A stretch of 64,000 bases of DNA. Origin: Chaetoderma sp. LZ-2023a (Eukaryota; Mollusca; Caudofoveata; Chaetodermatida; Chaetodermatidae). Positions 1-10,076 of the stretch are shown here, one piece after another (positions within the stretch are counted from its first letter, which is position 1; every line of letters starts with the position of its first letter). Where the stretch lies: positions 86,764,506-86,828,505 of the forward strand of contig CM067369.1 of assembly GCA_034401795.1 (NCBI GenBank). Direction: 5' to 3'. The translations under genes were made by a program, and so were the position numbers. The notes below the pieces were generated by a model. That model made no database searches. It was not told the DNA's origin and saw nothing but the letters and a program-made list of their open reading frames with translations.

Positions 1-179
1 GCTGTCGTTATCGTGATTGTATATAGCAATCGAAACGTTTTGTATTATATCGTTATCATTATTATTAGAGTATGATTATAGTAAATTTGCTTATTACTGT
101 CATGTTCATGAGTCATATTCATGAACCATTACTGGTGTCGTCAGTACTAATATTAATAATCAGGCAAAGACTTTCCCAT

Positions 180-195
180 TTCCAAAATCTCTAAT

Positions 196-246
<51 letters not shown>

Positions 247-354
247 GGTCCGTCCGTTCGTTAGTTCGTTCATCCATCCATCCATCATTATCATCATCAT
301 CAGCGTCGTCGTCATCATCATCATCATCATCAGCATCATCATCAGCATCATCAT

Positions 355-425
<71 letters not shown>

Positions 426-702
426 TCATCATAACGATCGCCGCCGCTACAATCATCATCATCAGTATCATCATCATCGTCATCATCATCGCCGCCACTA
501 CACCCATCGTAGTCGTCATAATCGCTGTCGTCGTCGTCGTTGCCGCCGCAGATGCCGCCACACCATCACCACAGTCACCATCACCACAACCACCATCACC
601 ACAACAGCCACCGTTGTCGTCACCATCGTCCACCACCACAACCATCATCATCATCGCTATCACCACCACCACCACCACCACCACAGACGCCGCCACACCA
701 CC

Positions 703-736
<34 letters not shown>

Positions 737-980
737 TCATTAATTATCAATCACCAGCATCATCAGCAAAATCAATCATAGTCGTCGCCGTCGTCATTGT
801 CTTCGTTATCTTGGTTGGCCTCGTCATCGTCATCGCCGGCGTCGCTGCCGCCGTCTCCATTATCATAATGAAGAGCAGCCACGGCTCAATCGCCATCATC
901 ACCATCGTCATCATCATCGTCATTGTCGTAATTACCATTGCCGTCCATTGTCGTGCTTGCTGTCATCATCATCGTCGCGG
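180..980. repeat. Trinucleotide-repeat tract (ATC/CAG/CAC/CGT)
   Basis: This is about 800 bp of shifting trinucleotide repeats: (ATC)n near 196-247, mixed ATC/GTC to 370, a (CAG)n run of about 17 units at 373-423, then CAC/CCA-rich and CGT-rich parts. Open frames exist on both strands, but they encode only poly-Asp, poly-Gly, poly-Leu/Met or poly-His, as expected of stop-free trinucleotide repeats. I see no gene in it. Confidence 0.95.
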
Positions 981-1464
981 ATTCTGAAGTGATTAGAATA
1001 AGCTCCAGGAATCGGGAATAGCGGTCTAATGCAGTCGTATTTGAACAAGTATTATGCTGCTATTCACGAGACCTTAAGGGCTTAGTGACAATAATGATAC
1101 ACTGTGCCAGGAAGTTGAGCATTACGCATTACCTGATTCGCCTCGGCTGACGGACGTTCATGCCTTGTAAAAAAACCGCATCCTCAGTAAGAAGCAAATA
1201 GTGGCCATCTAATACATGACCCCATCGAGGCTGACATAGTCCAAGGAGAGTTGGATGTTGAAATGTAATATCTACGTGTGATCTACTACTCTCTAGACAT
1301 AAGTTTTTTTAATATTTAAACAGGTGTCGGAAATGTGTACGACAAACTTCAACTAGAATGTACTTATAGAGTTTTGTTAGTGAACATTTTTGTCTGACAC
1401 AAGTAAGCATTGGGTAGACTCTGTCGATCCATCATATTTATTATACAGCTACATAATGCTACAC
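981..1464. other. Unannotated AT-rich spacer
   Basis: I see no coding potential, RNA gene or clear repeat here. Confidence 0.6.
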
Positions 1465-1834
1465 CAATGGACTTTTCCAGTCCTAGCTATGCTCCGCCCA
1501 TCCTTAGTTAAGATCCACCCACGCTTCTCCCGTGTTGGGATTGATCCTCGAACGCAATGAGTATCAATTTCCAGAACACTATGCAGATAAGGTGTTGAAC
1601 ATTTCTGGCCTATGGCAGCAACAGCGCCCAGTCAAATTAATTTCAAATTATTCGACAGAATGTTTATTAAATAGTATTAGTAGACATACAATTCGTACAG
1701 CGTGCCGGACCATTAAGCGTTTAAGACTGACTAATCTAGTCACCCATGTCTTAATTAATTATGACGTCACCCTACACGTCACGTAGTTGATTATGACGTC
1801 ATGTGATTAATAGATAATCTGGAAAGGTCCATTG
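1465..1834 (+). mobile_element. MITE-A copy 1 (CRE-rich foldback element)
   Basis: This is a ~370-bp non-autonomous element with ends AATGGACTTTTCCAG and CTGGAAAGGTCCATT. In order it holds: an end-proximal GC-rich part (GCTCCGCCC), a segment like 'ATCAATTTCCAGAAAACTAT', a central hairpin whose left arm is eroded (about 1593-1672), a 'TTTATTAAATAG...ACATACAATTCGTAC' segment, and two TGACGTCA-type motifs near the right end. The same order recurs in more than ten places in the window, and that defines the family. I do not recognise it as a named element. Confidence 0.85.
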
Positions 1835-2024
1835 ACGCCACACTTAGACAAAGCAATCTTAGTCATGTGGTTGAGTTTAAAAGAAGCATCCGCATTCTCG
1901 CGAGATTTCCTACGCCACAAAATTTCCTACGTGGCTAATTTCCACTAAAGATTTAGATATAGGAAATTTCGAGTCGTAGGTGAAGAATCAAGCTGGCTGG
2001 ACGTCACAAGTAGAATTCCCCTAA

Positions 2025-2190
2025 GGAATTGATTCGGGCCCGCTACTATTTGACATTTACATCAATGGCCTGCCAAGCCGTGTAGGCTCAGAGATATACC
2101 TGTTTGCAGGTGACACCAAGATATTTCGCTAAGTCCTTGACGAAATAGATCATATATCTCTGCAGGCATATTTGTACAAGCTGGCAACAA
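2025..2190 (+). pseudogene. Non-LTR retrotransposon reverse-transcriptase fragment
   Basis: The + frame starting at 2025 reads SGPLLFDIYINGLPS and then LFAGDTKIF. This matches the 'GPLLF..YINDLP' and 'LFADDTKI' blocks of LINE reverse transcriptases (CR1/Jockey/RTE-like). The first catalytic Asp of the ADD box is now Gly, and a TAA follows the ADD-box segment directly. Only about 55 codons survive, with no flanking ORF, so this is a dead scrap. The LINE clade cannot be told from so little. Confidence 0.75.
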
Positions 2191-2357
2191 CAACACTTAT
2201 TCAAATCAGTTTCAAAATACTCAACAGCTTATCCGTATAGTTTTCTGGAAACTGAGATTCAGGGAGTGCATAGAACGATCGATCCCAACATGGGCAAAGC
2301 GTAGGTTGGTGCTTAGCTAGAGATGGTGGGGCATGGCTAAAACTGAATTAATCCATT
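2185..2357 (-). mobile_element. MITE-A copy 2, half element
   Basis: This is the right hairpin arm ('TTCAAATCAGTTTCAAAATA') followed by the GC-rich end in reverse orientation ('GGGGCATGGCTAAAACTG'). The CRE-containing half is missing. It abuts the LINE fragment, so truncation probably happened at a recombination or insertion point. Confidence 0.75.
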
Positions 2358-2449
2358 ACCACCCCACTGCTGACACAAAAACACATGCCATCATAGTAGG
2401 GTCATTATCTCACATTCCATAACCAACCTTTGGCAAGTAAATCTGTATC

Positions 2450-2880
2450 GGTGATTTTAGTACTTTAGGGTATTTGTTGCAAAATAAGCTCCTATGCTGG
2501 TCTAAAAAAAAAATGGAAAAAATGTGGTAGCTGTATGAATCCAAAATGGCCACCAGCATTTAACAAATTAACTTTTTAACCAAACAATCTGGAAAACTCA
2601 AAATCATCACTTTTTCAACTAATTTGTAATACATTTCTGAGTTTTATTTTTGTGATTTGAGGTCTCATTAACAAGGCAATCCAAGATGGCTGCCACTCGT
2701 AGCGATGAAAATACAACTTCTGTACTCATTAACATATATCCTGAAATAATACCGCTAATGAGAGGAAATTGTGGAATGGGAATTAATTTGTCAAAACTGT
2801 ATATTGAGATAACTTAGATAGAGCACAATCCAGAATGCCCATCGGCCATCTTGGAAAATTTACCCTTTAACCAAAGGGTT
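2450..2880. repeat. Degenerate ~170-bp repeat with AAGATGGC motifs
   Basis: Three diverged blocks each carry a form of 'AATCCAAGATGGCTGCC' (near 2540, 2680 and 2830) with intervening 'TTTAACCAAACAATCTGGAA'-like text. Such low-identity tandem repeats are common in marine invertebrate intergenic DNA. No coding signal is seen. Confidence 0.55.
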
Positions 2881-3639
2881 TGGAAGCCTAAATAAGGCTT
2901 CTGTTCCAACAAATTAGCAGGCGATGTATTCATTTCTTCGGATGTTTATTTTATTATAGTTCTACTTGACAACGAAATCAACAATTAAGGAAGAGTACAT
3001 ATCAAATTGCATACATTTACTACTGATAGTAGTGTGTACTCTTACTAGATTAAAATGTATTACAATGTGCCAGCTATGCAGAGAACAGACTAACCATTTA
3101 TATTCGAACACAAATAATAACAAAAGTAATTACCGAGGTTTACCGTTAACTACTGTGGGCGTGTTAAGAATTAATGAAACTAACATAGACATTTTCAATT
3201 AACATTGTAAATATAGAACCCACGTGAGTTTGCAAGGGGCAGGGCAGATTCAGTGGGGTACACTGGTTTACATCGGTTATTGACCTGTTCCCGGCAATGA
3301 CCGATAGGAGAGGGATGACTTATTAGCTCAGGGTGGCGTTCCATGTAGGTAAGAAGTCGGCACACATGTTGTTGTGTTTTAGACCATCATCATCGGGAGG
3401 CAAGCGCATCAGAGATTTCTTCTCCTGCCCTTTCAACCTAGCTGCATGGGCCAGATCCAGAGAAGAATATTACCATATACGCAGCGGATGACTTAGCATT
3501 TGGGGTCATCAAAGATGCTATCCAGACCACTGACATCCACAAAGTTCATCACGGATGTCAGTGCTTTGCTCTCCATTTCCTGTTCCTTCACCTTGAGGTC
3601 CTCTCCGAGAGCTTTTCTAACTGGGATAATGGCAAAAGT
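2881..3639. other. Unannotated spacer
   Basis: I see no recognisable gene or repeat. The part from about 3340 may be eroded upstream sequence of the transposase relic that starts at 3643, but no family motif can be read there. Confidence 0.5.
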
Positions 3640-3642
3640 GAG

Positions 3643-4960
3643 ATGAGATCAAGAAGAGATATTTATCAACGGTACTTTCAGAAAGACTTAGAAGACCAAG
3701 CTTCTCAGAAGCTGATACAAAAGCCACTTGATGTACAATCCTCCAAAACGTTGGTTGACATGCGCAAGATCTGGCGACGTGTATCTCGGACAGCTGAGGA
3801 CAGGGAGAAAGGCGATGATGCTACTTACACATGGGTGACTACACAAAGAAAATTAACTCTATGATTCAGGCACACTATATGGACCTTAGTACCCACATCT
3901 GTGTCAATGCGCCCTGCGACCAAACTGAGTTCATCAAAGATGATGAGCGTGAGTTGCGTATCCAGGGTAAAGGTCATATCGCCAATGTCATTATAAATTC
4001 AGGAGAACGGTTTCCATCAGCTAGCGAGTTTAAGGCCATTCCTCTGTGCAATGTTGGCACAGGAAGCGTCTCCCTCCGAGATCTCCCAGTCTATCAATAA
4101 GAAGATGATGTACTCAGCCAGGGAGGATTGTATGGGTCTCTCATCTGGCAAAGTCCATCACCACATGGGTTTCAATCAATGTGAAGCTGACACAATCACG
4201 CTGTCGTTCTACACTGTTCTGATGCCATCTGGCCTTAACAAACCAGTGGTCGTTGATGCAGAGGACACAGCTGTGTACATTCAGGCAGCTGACATGACCC
4301 ATGATGTCCCTTACATTATATGCACCTGGAAAAAGAGGTAGCTGCCTTTCTACATAGGCATTTGCGTTCATGAGGATATCTCCAGATGCCTTATTCCATT
4401 CCATATCATGACTGGCTGCGATGCCAACTGCTGCTTCTATGGTCAAAATGTTCAGAACCTTGAGGCCCATACAAAACGGGGAGACTCTTAGAGCGTGGGG
4501 AACGTCTTGCATCGAAGGATGCCATCTTGGATGACTGTAAGTGCTACATCTATGGTGATATATGGAGTTCTTCTCTCACTCAGGCCCATGGTGCAGAAGG
4601 GCAGAAGAAGAAGAAATCTCTTATGCGCTTGCCTCCCGATCCGATGATGACAGTCTAAAGCAGTGCATCATGCCTGTCATCATCTTAGCCTTCATTCAGC
4701 GCCACCCTGCGCTGAGAAGACCTCCCTCCCCTATTGGTCATGGCTTGGAACTGGTCAACCAGTAAACCAGCGCATCACACAGAACTTGCCATGCGTCTTG
4801 GACTTCCAGTCACCTTGCATGCGCAAGTTGGAGATGATTCTGACTCAGAAGCGGAGTCTGAGGCATCCAACACACAAGACCCTGAGTTGGGCATTTCCTC
4901 AGATGAATCTCACTAAATGGAAACTCACTGGAGTAGTGCATCGTCAATGTCCATTATAAG
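3643..4960 (+). pseudogene. Decayed Academ-like transposase fragment (XPG/FEN1-like nuclease part)
   Basis: Several + frame pieces (3643-3864, 3831-4100, 4051-4341, 4562-4916) line up, through frameshifts, with the C-terminal half of a large transposase family found across invertebrates. Three nuclease landmarks are visible. An 'ExADT' block lies near 4180. A hydrophobic strand ending 'VVVDAEDT' lies near 4240-4270, where the acidic pair would bind metal. A 'TGCDAN' block lies near 4407-4430, matching the GCD signature of Rad2/XPG/FEN1 nucleases. Downstream an acidic Ser-rich tail (near 4830-4910) fits the family's C-terminus. It is related to, but clearly diverged from, the gene at 9.56-14.18 kb. 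It has several frameshifts and no N-terminal half, so it is non-functional. Family recognition is from memory of conserved blocks. Confidence 0.65.
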
Positions 4961-5127
4961 TGCCTTTATGTCGGTTTCTTTAATTATCAACATAGCCACA
5001 GTAGTTAATTGTAAAGCGCGTTGCTTTACTTTTGTTATTATTTCTCTTCGATTATATATGATTGGGCTGTTCTCTGAATAGTAGGCACATTGTAATACAC
5101 TTAATTTCACCAAAGAAATTGACCAGT

Positions 5128-6085
5128 CAAAATACTCGTTTGAAGCTTACCGCCATATGATCATCCCACCCAATTAAGGAGTATAGTTTTATATGGTTCC
5201 ACAGAACTTTCAAAGAATCCAAGATGCCCCCCCCCCCCCCTAAAAATTGGCCAACCAAAATTCTAAATAGAAGTTCTAGAGGCTACCACTGTACAATTCT
5301 TCTTCTACCAAATTTGGATAGTGGTTGAGGAGGAGATGCATTTTGACAATTTCCTGGCGATACATTTTTCAGAAAAGTCTGATTTTCACCCCAAAACAGC
5401 ACCAATCAAAATTTTGAATAGAAAATCTGGAGCCTACCATGATAGGACCATTTTAGCCAAAAATTTTAAAATCTGTCAAGCATCTAAAGAGAATCGTTTT
5501 CAATTTCCAGTAAATTGTTCATAAAATGTAAGACTTTCACACAGACCTCCAGCCCCCCCCCCTCCCAAAAATTATCAAAATTCTGAATAGAACTACTAGA
5601 GCCTGCCACCTTATGGTCTACCTAGTCAAATTTGGTTGAGATCCACTAAGAGGTTTAGGAAGCGATGCGTGTTGACAATTTCCTGTAAATTTGTCATACA
5701 ACCTAGGATTTTCACCACAAAACTTGACCAAGCAAATTTCTGAATAGAAGATCTGGAGCCTACTATGTCAGGGTTATTCTAACCAAATTGTATTGAAATC
5801 TATCAGGCAGCTAAGGAGGAGAAAGCGTTTTGATAATTTCCGGTAAATTGTTCATAAAATCTGAAATTTTCAACGAAACAATCGACTAATCAAAATTCTG
5901 AAATTAAATAAGAGGTTAAGGAGGCGATGCGCTTTGACAATTTCCCGTAAATTTTTCATAAAATCTAGGATTATAACCAAAATTGACCAAACAAAATTCT
6001 GAATAGAAGTTCTGGAGCCTACTAGTCCAGTCAATCTAAGAACATCTTCAGATGCACCTGGGAAAAATTCCAACAGAATTTGTGT
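5128..6085. repeat. Degenerate satellite array, ~150-190 bp period (left block)
   Basis: About five diverged units share 'GCGTTTTGACAATTTCC', 'TTCATAAAATCTAGGATTTT', 'GACCAATCAAAATTCTGAAT' and 'AGAAGTTCTGGAGCCTAC'. The same satellite, in the same orientation, resumes at 17,635. This suggests the sequence between is a later insertion into the array. Confidence 0.75.
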
Positions 6086-6431
6086 CAGTATATTTTTTAG
6101 CGAAGAAGCAATGAAACATTACCAAAAAAATCTAGCTAACTCTGTCGGTGGGAAATATATAATTTTATTTGTTATAACCTGCTCTCTTTTTGCGCAGCGC
6201 TTTTTGCGCTTCCCTATATCGTGTTTTTAAACTGGCACGCTTATTTAGTGCTATGTTAAGTGTAAATCTATGCTTTATTAACGTTCATTTGTACAGCAGT
6301 TATTAAAACATCTGTTGTGCTACCGGATTTCGAATATTCTTCTTACGTATTACCTGTGGGCGTAGACCCCGTATAATTGGTGTAAGAGACCCACACGCGA
6401 ATACTTTAAATGGCCTGATGTACTGAGCTTA

Positions 6432-6697
6432 GGAGGTGGTAGATCAGGCGGTAACTAACAGAGCTGTGAGACCGGCGACTCCGGGATCGCGTCTCTGTTC
6501 GGCCAACTGATATGAGTTGACGAAGGAGCCGGAAACAATCTTCTTCAGTCCTCGTTGCCCCTCTTCGCCCAGGAGTATAAAAGCTGGGGGTAGTTACCAA
6601 TAACAGACTGAAATAAAACCAGGCAAGAATGGCGTGAATGGGACTTGGATTCAGGGACTAGATAGGCGCCAATCAAACAAATAACTTCTTGAGCTTA
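6432..6697. mobile_element. SINE-like insertion with 8-bp target duplication in the left inverted repeat
   Basis: The right arm keeps the empty site ('GATGTGCTGAGCTTAGATTT' in reverse complement). The left arm has TGAGCTTA at 6424-6431 and again at 6690-6697, with 258 bp of new sequence between. The insert contains a tRNA-like stretch (GGTAG..., GTTCGGCC), a TATAAAAG near 6575 and an AATAAA near 6612. It has no terminal inverted repeats. It may be a tRNA-derived SINE or a solo fragment of another retroelement. The insertion itself is firm; its class is not. Confidence 0.6.
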
Positions 6698-6941
6698 GAT
6701 TTCTGTCATTTCCTCGTGTCGTTTTCCTCTTCTGATATTCCGACGGTAGTAGGAGTATCGTGATCAAGTTATTAAATTATGTTATAATATAGCAATATAT
6801 GATGAAATAAACTTAGCTTAGTGTAGTAGGTCTGTACACACCTTTGTTATATTATTCATTAATATATACCAACACTCTTTTTGACTTGACTTTAAACGTA
6901 TTTACATATACAAATGCATAGTTTTCAAATAAAAGTCGGCA

Positions 6942-7104
<163 letters not shown>

Positions 7105-7275
7105 ACGCGTGTCGGCTTTAGATTTATTTTTCAATTATGACATTTTAACCAATTTATATCTGTAGCTTACAGGTCTTTGACTGGTGTGAGAGCTACAAAA
7201 TCAAACACCATCACCACCGCTGTCTAAGTGCGGCACTCCACATATTATAATGCAATGTGCGTTCATGGGTTTTGT

Positions 7276-8275
7276 TTGATTAAGCGGCGATGGACCACTT
7301 CCCATGAACTATTGCAGCACGTCTACGACCGCATAGAACAACCCAATCAAATGTTTAAATGGCATAACAATCAAATCAAATTTGAACCACGACAGTATTT
7401 AACGTGCATTTAAATACCCTAATACACTCCTTTTACTTAAAGGTAATATACTGGGAGCAGTATACAACCAAACATGGTCGAGTGGATGCATCCATGTAGG
7501 GGGCACTTGTCGACTGGCGACCTGGCAATCCGGCGTGCTGCAAAGCATGCCACCAAAGCAGGCTATAGAATAAGGAGGGAATAGTTAAGCTATTACAATG
7601 GACAGAAGATCGGGGGTGGGGGGGGTAGAACTCCATGGAGTCAAAGACCGTATGTAGCATCTTCTTAGTGCTCACCCATGCTTGGAGAGAGTACGTTGCC
7701 AGGGACCAGCATACAGCGAGGTCTATCAGAAAGGTTGGTGTCATGAGGAAGCCGCATGAAGATCAAACTCGAAGATCCCGAGAACAGTCTATACAGGTAC
7801 AGTAAAATCGGATGTTTTCACCACGACTGTAGATGTGGTCCAGCCAATCTAGATCGCTGAATATTCTGACACACCAGGTGTGGTCTCCAGAACCACACAG
7901 TTTCAGAATAAGGACCAGCACCCTTGCACTCGCTGAAAAACAAGAGTGATGCCACACAGTGATGCCACACACAACGTCCTGGCACTGAAAAATTCAGCAC
8001 AGGATTCCAGCGAAGAAGTGGGTACATGCCTTCTTGAATGGCTCTGCTGAAGAAGACATGAGAAATTGAGACAGTGGGGGGGGGGGTTCAACCAACACAC
8101 AGGACCATCTCTGTACTCAGTGGTTCTCTCTGTTCCAATTCAAAGCGAGAATGATAGCCCTCCAAGTAGCAGCTGGCCACCTAAATTCCATAGAGCAACG
8201 ACCAGTCAGAACAGTCATCCTCACCGACTCGCTGGCTCCCACAGTGTATCAGAGGGTACCAGCACATTATAATAG
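7276..8275 (+). pseudogene. Eroded sequence with a possible LINE RNase H-like scrap
   Basis: Around 8,125-8,260 one + frame reads like an RNase H core (a helix-like stretch, then 'VRTVILTDSLA'), as in the RNase H domain of some LINEs. The rest of the kilobase has no frame I can assign. A motif near 7,440 ('GAGCAGTATACAACCAA') recurs in altered form near 8,430, so part of it is a diverged repeat. Evidence is thin. Confidence 0.25.
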
Positions 8276-8559
8276 CGGGATGTATAGATGGATGGACAGA
8301 TTGACGGAGGCAATTGAAATATCCTGACCCCTCTATTTTCTCCAAAATGTGTGGGGATAATCATGCTAGTGATTAATTCACATATCAATGTCTTACTACA
8401 CTGCTTTCACTCAAAGCCAATGTATTATATGGAGTAGTATACAGTCAAGCCTGAGTGAGCGGATACCTTCACAGAAAGGACACGTTCATATAATAATAAT
8501 CCTGGGAACAAGGTAGCTGACCCCATATGTTCTCGATGGTGGATTATTTTTGCAATGTA

Positions 8560-9075
8560 TTCCTCTTATAGTCCAGTAAGAATTGACATGATTTTGGTCG
8601 AACCCGGACATTTTAAGTAACAAGCAAATTTATGTTTCAAAGTTGCCTATATATACCATAGTGTCTGCAGAAAGAATTCCCCACGATTCCCACATGAGGA
8701 AAGTAGGTTATTTCAAGGTCAAAGAGGTGACCTCTAAAAACAGATTTTTGTTGGTTCATAAGCTATTCTTTTAATAACTCTGGTTCTACTGGGAGTATCT
8801 TAACCAAATTTGGGTGGGAGGTTAGCAGTTAGGTTCCGAACATACATTTATGTGCCAAATCTTTCGTGAAAAGGTCAAAGGTCAAGGTCACAGCGAACTA
8901 AAATATCTTTTTGAAGCATTTTCGGCAGTATTTTTCAAAATTTGCTTACTCACGTCTCACTGAGAATACCTCGATGAATCATTGCTTGATTGTTGTCCAC
9001 ATAGTCATATTCATGTCTCCAAAACTTGGAGTCAAACGGTCAAATGCCAAGGTCACAGTGGATAATTTTCTGCAC
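8560..9075. repeat. Degenerate 'AAGGTCAAAGGTCAAGGTCACAG' repeat
   Basis: There are three loosely related blocks with 'AAAGGTCAAGGTCACAG'-type ends and 'GAATACCT/GAGTATCTTAACCAAA' middles. This is a widespread kind of invertebrate intergenic repeat. From 9,076 to 9,556 I see nothing assignable; it would be the upstream region of the transposase. Confidence 0.5.
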
Positions 9076-9556
9076 CCTTTTTAGCATATTGTTAAATACA
9101 TATCGTTTGAGAAATATAGGTTCCGGGGTAATTTTAGAAATCGGCAATTTAAGTAAATTATATAAACAACATATTTTATACGGTTGAATTCGTTTGTCGT
9201 CTGCCTGTTAGACATAGTAAAAGTTGAATATATGCCATATGAACCCCAGGTTGCACCTGATTTAATATCCCTTTCCTTTCCATCGTGTTTATATTGCATG
9301 TTTGATATATTTCGGTATTATTGTCCGTGCTGTCTCGTTGCGAGACGAAGTAAAACTCGGATTTTGCTCGGATCAAGCACAGATTGCACTTGTTCTTTTT
9401 TCATGCTCGTACTTTCTCCAATTTCACGATTTACACTGTATGACCTATGATTTCTTTTCATTCTCGCATTGTTGATCTTATAGCCTGTGTGTTATTTTCT
9501 ATTCACCCGTTTTGGCTTGCTAATTTGAATGTGAAGCTTGTGCGGGCTAAACAGCG

Positions 9557-10076
9557 ATGGCCGGGCTGAACACGCCCTGTATGATTTGCGATGTAGATGT
9601 ACAGATACATGTCAATGGCAGAGAACTTGGTGCTAAAGGGACACAAACCCTAAATGAAGTTTCATTGAAACGAGGGGATACATTTGAAAACATCTTCCAC
9701 TGAGAAGAACTATGTTCATGAAAATTGTTATAAAAATTATTCAAAAGGAAAACAACCAAAGAGAACTTCCAGTGATCCAGATTGTTCTGGTGTTACACTA
9801 CGTTTGAAAACGAAAAGCACGCCTTTTGATTATCCAACACATTGCTTGATATGTACAAAGGAACTTGACTTTGATGATATCAAGCGCCATCCAGACCGAG
9901 CATCTCAGATATCTAGTGTGGAGATTGTATCAAGCAAAGAAAAAAGAAGTCTCATCCAAGAGTCACTAATGAAAAAATGTGACAATAGCCACGACAATCT
10001 AGCAGTAAATGTAAAAGCATGAATACATTTTGCGGGAGATCTCCTTGCAGTAGAGGCTCATTATCACCGAACTTGT
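9557..10076 (+). pseudogene. Transposase N-terminus: tandem CxxC/HxxC zinc motifs
   Basis: The first motif is CMIC followed by VHENC about 45 residues on. The second is CLIC followed by HYHRTC about 70 residues on. The spacing and the repeated 'H..C' half-site suggest two related zinc-binding modules, probably for binding the element's ends. A one-base frameshift near 9,685 separates the CMIC half from the VHENC half of the first motif. A TGA at 10,020 cuts the second motif before its HxxC, and one base change would account for it. Confidence 0.7.

Noticed and set aside
160..750. 196-codon frame (minus) and 67-codon frame (plus)
   Set aside because: Made wholly of trinucleotide repeats encoding homopolymers; no gene structure.
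4141..4512. 123-codon minus-strand frame
   Set aside because: Shadow of the plus-strand transposase relic, which has recognisable nuclease motifs.
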